Assembly: GCA_030835005.1 (NCBI GenBank)
Contig: JAUQWT010000269.1
Location: 1-20,952, forward strand
Direction: 5' to 3'
Origin: Ignavibacteria bacterium
GTDB lineage: Bacteria; Bacteroidota; Ignavibacteria; Tepidaquicellales; OLB5
DNA: 20,952 nucleotides
The notes beneath the pieces were generated by a model. That model was given only the letters and a program-made list of their open reading frames with translations, had not been told where the DNA came from and did no database searches. Both the position numbers and the translations under genes were made by a program. This document shows positions 16,464 to 20,952 of this stretch, in pieces (the stretch's first letter is position 1; the number at the start of each line of letters is the position of its first letter).

Positions 16464-17069
16464 TCAGTTGAGATACCGGACATCTGTGGGAAGTACAAAA
16501 ATACTTTCCGGTACAACTGTGGTGTTATCAAAATTTATTGCTTCGATCGTATTGCCCTCTGCTGCGCCGCCTACCCAGCGTTTGAGCATCAGATTGTCCT
16601 GGTACATATAATAATCGCTTGATGCCTCTCCGTTTGAAGCAATTGTATATTTAATGCAATCTTTGCCAAGTACCGTTTCTGTTCCTGCTCTTGAGTTAGC
16701 ATTAAATATTTTACTGTCATGGCCAAGATCGAGAATATAGACACCTGTCTGCATTCCAACGTACATGATATCTACTTCATTCTTAGTACCAAACTTACCG
16801 GCTGAATTTGTAACTATGTTATATATCTTTGGTTCATCTTTGAAAATGTAAATATCAGTTGTAGTTTCGTTGGATTTCCCGCTGTTATCAACCTTAACAA
16901 ACTTGATCTTGCTGCCGCTCCTGTACATGTTCAGTCTGCTCAGCATATTGCCGCCTGCATCTTTGAGTACATACTCAGCAGAATAATTCTGGTCAAGGCT
17001 CTGCGGATATAGATTCAAATACATTCCAAAAAAGATGAGTAACAAGATGATTGATTTCATATTATCCAT
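16464..17069 (-). CDS. Exported protein of unknown function
   Basis: The protein has 201 residues. Two close ATG codons are possible (17069 and 17060). The second has GGATAAT just upstream and starts directly with the signal peptide (MKSIILLLIFFGMYLNLYPQ), so it may be the true start. The mature part is beta-rich (SAEYVLKDAGGN, KIKFVKVDNSG, TDIYIFKDEPKIYNIV, GTETVLGKDCIKYTI, DNLMLKRW). It resembles DUF4412- or LolA-like half-barrel proteins that bind hydrophobic ligands, but I do not recognise a family with confidence. A single cysteine in the mature part (LGKDCIKY) is not in a lipobox. The gene is convergent with the NUDIX operon (90 bp apart) and divergent from the YqgE/AlgH gene. No T9SS domain is present, so it is probably periplasmic. 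Confidence 0.7.
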   Translation of the reverse strand: MDNMKSIILLLIFFGMYLNLYPQSLDQNYSAEYVLKDAGGNMLSRLNMYRSGSKIKFVKVDNSGKSNETTTDIYIFKDEPKIYNIVTNSAGKFGTKNEVDIMYVGMQTGVYILDLGHDSKIFNANSRAGTETVLGKDCIKYTIASNGEASSDYYMYQDNLMLKRWVGGAAEGNTIEAINFDNTTVVPESIFVLPTDVRYLN

Positions 17070-17280
17070 TATTTATTTGATTCATGCAATTTAACAATAA
17101 ATCCATCTAACTCAAATTTTTGATGGAACTTTTTTTCCTTAATACTCATGATTTTCAGCAGGAAAGTGCAAATCCAAAAAGAATTTGAAAGGTAATTTAA
17201 CTCAAATCAAGAGGGCTGTCCGAAATAATCAAAAAACCTATTTAGTTTAAGATTTTAAACACTTATATTGCTTTCAGAAT

Positions 17281-17835
17281 ATGACAGAAAAACCAGCAAA
17301 AGGCAGAATACTAATTTCTGAACCGTTTTTGAATGACCCTAACTTCAAGCGCACAATTATTTTGTTAACAGAACATTCGGAAGAAGGTTCAATTGGCTTT
17401 GTGCTTAATAAGCCTACTGAATATAAAATCAGCCGTGTCATTGAGGATTTCCCTGAGTTCGATTCAATAGTGTATTATGGCGGTCCTGTTCAGCTTAACA
17501 CTCTTCAATTCATTTACAGGGGAGAGAATTTAATCGAGAATTCAATTGAAATAATTCCCGGCCTTTACTGGGGAGGCAGTTTTGATATTCTCAAAACATT
17601 GATCGATGCAGGAGCAGTAAACCCAAATGATTTTCGATTCTTCCTCGGGTATTCCGGCTGGAATGAGGGTCAGATCGAAGAAGAGATCGGCATAAATTCA
17701 TGGATCGTCACTACAACATCTATCGATAATATTTTTTCAGAAGAGCCGGATAAACTATGGCGCGAGATACTCAAATCAATGGGCAAAAAATTTGCCATAT
17801 TGGCAAGCTTTCCCGAAAACCCAAGTGTAAACTAG
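17281..17835 (+). CDS. YqgE/AlgH family protein
   Basis: The protein has 184 residues, the usual family length, and shows the full conserved pattern: KGRILISEPFLNDPNFKRTI, then LLTEHSEEGSIGFVLNKP, YYGGPVQLNTLQFIYR, GLYWGGSFD, FRFFLGYSGWNEGQIEEEI and SWIVTT. It is a soluble cytoplasmic protein. The family is broad and its biochemical role is unsettled; in Pseudomonas the homologue was linked to alginate gene regulation, but most members lie outside such settings. The ATG at 17281 has no clear Shine-Dalgarno. It stands alone: the upstream gene is on the other strand, and about 150 bp separate it from the next gene. Confidence 0.95.
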   Translation: MTEKPAKGRILISEPFLNDPNFKRTIILLTEHSEEGSIGFVLNKPTEYKISRVIEDFPEFDSIVYYGGPVQLNTLQFIYRGENLIENSIEIIPGLYWGGSFDILKTLIDAGAVNPNDFRFFLGYSGWNEGQIEEEIGINSWIVTTTSIDNIFSEEPDKLWREILKSMGKKFAILASFPENPSVN

Positions 17836-17940
17836 TCATCTGACGGTTTCTCAAAACAATCTCCATTCAAGATACTAAAATCTCAATACTTAGCGATAGG
17901 TTTGCCCCTTTTGATTTCCATAGCAGTTAAAAGCTTAGTT

Positions 17941-17966
17941 GATTAATTTTGAGGTGAAAATTAATC
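17941..17966. promoter_or_regulatory. Inverted repeat on a candidate -7 element
   Basis: GATTAATTTT (17941-17950) and its exact complement AAAATTAATC (17957-17966) flank a 6-nt spacer, 18 bp before the ATG at 17985. A TAATTTTG box (17944-17951), matching the TAnnTTTG -7 consensus, lies inside the left arm, though no -33 element is seen at normal spacing. The repeat could be an operator covering a promoter, or an mRNA hairpin just before the GGAGAG ribosome-binding site. Confidence 0.4.
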
Positions 17967-17984
17967 TTAACGGAGAGAAGCTAA

Positions 17985-19451
17985 ATGAAATACCTTATCA
18001 AATGTTTTCTTTTGTGCCTTATTGTTTCAACTTCAATCAATGCACAGGGCTACTTAAACTTCCCGATAGATACCATTGTACGCGATTCATTCTATAATTA
18101 CCGCAGCTTGATCAAATTTGATGCTGCGGGATTCATACATCTGGTTAACACCAGGCAGTATGATACACCAAGTAATACCCGTGACATTTTTTACCGTACA
18201 AATAAATCTGGCTCAATGGTTGTTACCAGGATCACAGATAATAATATTGACGATAATTATGCAACATTTGGTTTTGATCTTCAGCAGAATGTTCATGTTG
18301 GGTGGGAGCGCCGTGACGGTTCGAACATTTTCCAGTTAATTTATTCAAACAACCGGGCAGGAAGCTTTTCGGAACCCGTTTGGATAACAACAGGAGGATT
18401 GAATAAAGCAACTCCTTTCATGGCAGTTGGCAGAGATAGCCTTGTGCACTTTGTATATTTTACTTTCGTCACCGGGCAGGATAATGCTTTCTACAGAACT
18501 TACAACTATGTCACAGCAATTCTTGGACCCGAAATTACTCTTGGGCCTGCCGAAACGGGCAGTGAAAACGATATTGAAGTTTTGGTAGATGCAAATAACA
18601 AAGTACACATAGTATATGTTACTAACGTAAACTTCAACGGAGGCGCACTGAAGTATTTCACAAACGAAAGCGGCTCACTGGTTGAGGTTCCAACCGGGAT
18701 TTCTGCAAATGCTGAATATCCTGACTTTACGCTTGACAACAGCAATACAGTCTTGGTCATATACAGGCTAAGCACCGATAAAAGGATATATCTTATGCGG
18801 AAACCATCCGGAGGCGCGCTTTCATCTCCAATTGCAATTACGCCTGCCGCAATCGGGAATCCGGCCTACTGGCGCGCTATTGATACTGATGATATGGGCA
18901 GGCTTTATGTAACATTTCAGAACAGCGCTGCCTCTACGCCAAAGGGTTTCTTCCTGGTACACGGGACGGGTTCAACATTCAGCCAGCCAATATTGATATT
19001 TGAAGACAGCACTGCAAGTTACGTTACAAGAGGATCATCATCAGTTGCTGCAAAAGGTAATGGTGAAATTGCAGTTTTGTTCGATCCTGCCGGAGTAAGA
19101 AATGGAGTAGTGATATCTGATATTTTTATGAAGCGCGGAACGATGACTTTTACCGGTATTACCCAGATCTCAGCAATAACTGAAGGATTTAGACTATATG
19201 ATAACTATCCAAACCCATTTAATCCATCAACAAAGATCCGATTTGATATTCCCGCCGGACAGGACAAGCACGTTACTTTGAAAATCTTTGATATCACCGG
19301 AAAGGAACTTAAAGGTCTTGTGGATGATAATTTAGCTTCGGGAGCCTATGAAGTGGCGTGGAACGCAACAGGTTATTCAAGCGGAATATATTTTTACACT
19401 TTGAGCGCAGATGATTTTGTGGAAACAAAGAAGATGATTCTGATAAAATAG
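17985..19451 (+). CDS. T9SS-sorted secreted propeller-like protein
   Basis: The protein has 488 residues. GGAGAG lies about 8 nt before the ATG at 17985, and a signal peptide follows (MKYLIKCFLLCLIVSTSINAQG). Residues about 25-395 contain repeated units of strands such as GFIHLVNTRQYD, NVHVGWERRDGS, LVHFVYFTFV, KVHIVYVTNV and TVLVIYRLS. The recurring V/I-H-x-V-x-Y/W text is typical of six- or seven-bladed propellers of the BNR/sialidase-like superfamily. Asp-box motifs are not clear, so no enzyme activity is claimed. The last 85-90 residues are a T9SS sorting domain with YDNYPNPFNPSTKIRF and the end KKMILIK. It is the only T9SS cargo on the plus strand here and converges with the metallophosphoesterase gene, with 20 bp between the stops. 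Confidence 0.87.
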   Translation: MKYLIKCFLLCLIVSTSINAQGYLNFPIDTIVRDSFYNYRSLIKFDAAGFIHLVNTRQYDTPSNTRDIFYRTNKSGSMVVTRITDNNIDDNYATFGFDLQQNVHVGWERRDGSNIFQLIYSNNRAGSFSEPVWITTGGLNKATPFMAVGRDSLVHFVYFTFVTGQDNAFYRTYNYVTAILGPEITLGPAETGSENDIEVLVDANNKVHIVYVTNVNFNGGALKYFTNESGSLVEVPTGISANAEYPDFTLDNSNTVLVIYRLSTDKRIYLMRKPSGGALSSPIAITPAAIGNPAYWRAIDTDDMGRLYVTFQNSAASTPKGFFLVHGTGSTFSQPILIFEDSTASYVTRGSSSVAAKGNGEIAVLFDPAGVRNGVVISDIFMKRGTMTFTGITQISAITEGFRLYDNYPNPFNPSTKIRFDIPAGQDKHVTLKIFDITGKELKGLVDDNLASGAYEVAWNATGYSSGIYFYTLSADDFVETKKMILIK

Positions 19452-19471
19452 ATCCAATTTTTTGATAAAGA

Positions 19472-20614
19472 TCAAATAAATTTCAGATTAATTTCTAATA
19501 TCTCCGGGCGATTTCCTGTCCTTAAAGGCGGACCCCATGTACCAACGCCGCATGAAACGTAATAATGTGTATTACCTTTTTTCATATATCCCATACTAAG
19601 GGTATAAACTTTTTTTGTAATGAAGTTAAACGGCCAAAGCTGTCCGTGATGCGTGTGCCCTGAAAGCTGAAGGTCAATGTCTTCTTTTTCTGCCTGTACA
19701 AGCTTTACCGGCTGATGGTCCATAAGTATTAAGGGCAGTGATCTGTCAATTCCGTTCAAAATTACTCCAAGCGGTTTTCTGAGTATCCCAGCAAAGCCCT
19801 TGCTTGAAAGGTCTTCCCTGCCAATAATGTAAAGAGAATCTTCGATCTTGATGAAGCTGTCACGAAGTTCAGTTATGCCGTGATCTGTAAGATACTTGCA
19901 TGCAGGCTCAACGCCGCCAATGTATTCGTGATTGCCTGTAATGGCAAAGACACCGTACTTTGATTTGATCTTCTTTAACACCTCACCCAGATTCTGCCTG
20001 ATAACCGGCGCAATATCTTCATCAACCACATCACCCGGCAAAAGCACTATATCTGCATTGATCGAGTTTATCATGTCAACTATCTTTTCAAGGCGGCTGC
20101 GGCTGATAATTGTGCCAAGATGAATATCGGAAGCTGCTGCAATTTTAAGCGACGATAACTTTCCTGCTTTTTTATTAATGTTGATATTCAACTTTTTGAT
20201 AACAGGATTCCTCGCATTGATATAACCAACGAGTACTATCACAATTACAGCAGCTACAACACAATCAAAGATCAGTTGCTTATAGTATGGCGAATATAAC
20301 GCCGGAACAATCCCGAAGAAAATATTGAAAAGTCTGAACAGGTCTATAAATATTACAAACAACAGGAAATAAACCATAGCCGCCAGCCAGAATGAACCTA
20401 TCCATACAAATATGTTAGCAATTGCACCCGGTAATTTCCGCTCAAGGAATCTGCCAATGATATAAGAAAGGGAAAGGAACAGGTACGTTACTGTATATGA
20501 TAAGGCATCAGAGTTTGGCAGCGCGTGTAAGCCGGTTATATATATATAGTAGTTTACTAAACCATATACAGTTAATACAATTGATAAGAATATTACGAAT
20601 GATGATTTTTTCAA
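19472..20614 (-). CDS. Membrane-anchored metallophosphoesterase (YkuE-like)
   Basis: The protein has 380 residues. It starts with TTG at 20614: there is no in-frame ATG between this codon and an upstream stop, and the TTG gives a natural MKKSS plus transmembrane start. Four hydrophobic helices lie in residues 5-28, 40-55, 65-100 (probably a hairpin) and 115-132. The catalytic domain (about 155-380) has all calcineurin-like motifs: D163 and H165 (SDIHLG), D195 (GDVVDED), N228-H229 (GNHEY), H300 (MDHQP), and H320/H322 (SGHTHHGQLWPF). These bind two metal ions and hydrolyse a phosphodiester or phosphomonoester. Family relatives include YkuE-type enzymes associated with membrane lipids, but the substrate is unknown. 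It follows the thioesterase gene on the same strand, 38 bp apart, with a hairpin in between. Confidence 0.9.
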   Translation of the reverse strand: MKKSSFVIFLSIVLTVYGLVNYYIYITGLHALPNSDALSYTVTYLFLSLSYIIGRFLERKLPGAIANIFVWIGSFWLAAMVYFLLFVIFIDLFRLFNIFFGIVPALYSPYYKQLIFDCVVAAVIVIVLVGYINARNPVIKKLNININKKAGKLSSLKIAAASDIHLGTIISRSRLEKIVDMINSINADIVLLPGDVVDEDIAPVIRQNLGEVLKKIKSKYGVFAITGNHEYIGGVEPACKYLTDHGITELRDSFIKIEDSLYIIGREDLSSKGFAGILRKPLGVILNGIDRSLPLILMDHQPVKLVQAEKEDIDLQLSGHTHHGQLWPFNFITKKVYTLSMGYMKKGNTHYYVSCGVGTWGPPLRTGNRPEILEINLKFI

Positions 20615-20635
20615 GAGAGTTTATAATTATTCAAT

Positions 20636-20663
20636 TCATCGGATGACTTGAGTCATCCGATGA
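20636..20663 (-). terminator. Hairpin overlapping the stop codon of the thioesterase gene
   Basis: Arms TCATCGGATGACT (20636-20648) and its exact complement (20651-20663) form a 13-bp perfect stem with a minimal loop. The right arm contains the TGA stop and the last two codons of the minus-strand thioesterase. No proper T-run follows on the minus strand, so it is an imperfect terminator. It may instead reduce expression of the downstream metallophosphoesterase or protect the mRNA end. Confidence 0.5.
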
Positions 20664-20952
20664 GTGGTTTCAATATCATATAATTTACTTGCGCGATTGC
20701 AACCATCGTTCCTTTGTTATCAAACATATCAACCGCAACCGGAGCAAGGGTTTTGCCGTGTTTAATGACCTTTGCAATTGCTCTTACATCGCTTCTGCAG
20801 GCCGCAAGGAAACGGATATTCATGTCGGTAGTGGTTATCGCAGCATCAGCGCCCGCAAGGGTTAACACTGCAAAAGCGGAGATAGAATCAGCAACTGTCA
20901 TTAGCAATCCGCCATGGAAAGATTCATATATTCCGTCGTATTTCTTATCATG
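20653..20952 (-). CDS. PaaI-like hotdog thioesterase (partial, N terminus outside window)
   Basis: One hundred codons including the stop are visible; the frame remains open to the window edge, so the start lies beyond it. The text YESFHGGLLMTVADSISAFA contains the HGG-x(3-7)-ADS/T signature of the PaaI/YigI hotdog family. It is followed by TTDMNIRFLAACRSDVRAIAKVIKHGKTL and the final strand MVAIAQVNYMIL. These enzymes hydrolyse acyl-CoA thioesters in the cytoplasm. The aspartate in VADS takes the position of the usual catalytic acidic residue. The specific acyl-CoA is unknown. The gene probably shares a transcript with the metallophosphoesterase, subject to the hairpin at its stop codon. Confidence 0.85.
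   Translation of the reverse strand, partial: HDKKYDGIYESFHGGLLMTVADSISAFAVLTLAGADAAITTTDMNIRFLAACRSDVRAIAKVIKHGKTLAPVAVDMFDNKGTMVAIAQVNYMILKPLIG

Noticed and set aside
17212..17230. GAGGGCTGTCCGAAA-like text resembling the terminal inverted repeat of some insertion sequences
   Set aside because: Only one end is present, with no complementary end and no transposase fragment in the window; chance cannot be excluded.
17245..17260. GTTTAA/TTAAAC inverted repeat upstream of the YqgE/AlgH gene
   Set aside because: Arms of six bases in A/T-rich DNA are expected by chance and no promoter element is associated with them.
1..20952. CRISPR arrays, tRNA/rRNA genes, prophage, toxin-antitoxin or defence genes
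   Set aside because: No regularly spaced repeats, no RNA-gene folds and no nuclease, integrase, transposase or toxin families were recognised on either strand.

Overview
The window reads as an ordinary chromosomal stretch from a member of the Ignavibacteriota/Chlorobi side of the FCB (Bacteroidota-related) group. The main clue is five predicted secreted proteins that all end in the same type IX secretion (T9SS) C-terminal sorting domain, with the QN-Y/F-PNPFNP signature and a KKMxLxK tail typical of Ignavibacteria-like genomes. Moderate-to-low GC, AT-rich intergenic DNA and one good Bacteroidota-type promoter (TTG, 20 bp, TAnnTTTG) agree. The species cannot be named from the sequence.

Layout. 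1-143: 3' end of a membrane-protein gene, then a bidirectional terminator. 233-4321: three minus-strand T9SS cargo genes (BNR/YCF48-like propeller, polysaccharide-deacetylase-like protein, seven-repeat YCF48-like propeller). 4322-4662: a 341-bp AT-rich gap with a promoter. 4663-5413: a DUF2089 zinc-ribbon/HTH protein and a small protein with a YvlB/LiaX-N-like (SHOCT-like) start, in one operon. 5427-7169: a minus-strand T9SS cargo with a PQQ-like propeller and a PKD domain. 7360-8466: two exported thioredoxin-fold genes in one operon, ended by a 40-bp perfect palindrome. 8555-14483: a minus-strand two-component pair made of a 1786-residue receiver/11xPAS/histidine kinase followed by a stand-alone Rcp1-type response regulator. 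14748-16374: a GT4 glycosyltransferase and a NUDIX hydrolase, 4 nt apart. 16464-17069: a small exported protein of unknown function (minus). 17281-17835: a YqgE/AlgH protein. 17985-19451: a fifth T9SS cargo. 19472-20952: a membrane-anchored metallophosphoesterase and the 3' part of a PaaI-like hotdog thioesterase (minus).

How the parts relate. The cell-surface theme is clear: five T9SS cargos, two exported thiol proteins, a glycosyltransferase and a small exported protein. The T9SS machinery itself is not here. The kinase has no transmembrane segment and carries a phytochrome-class HisKA motif. That class usually pairs with Rcp1-type receivers, so the adjacent CheY-like protein is its probable phosphorylation partner. 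No CRISPR array, tRNA, rRNA, transposase, prophage or recognisable defence system was found.

The points most worth a second look are the exact 132-residue triplication of PAS domains inside the giant kinase, the inverted (receiver-first) kinase architecture, the single-cysteine active site in the redoxin, the secreted deacetylase-like cargo, and an inverted repeat sitting on a candidate promoter before the fifth cargo gene. None of these by itself shows a new system.
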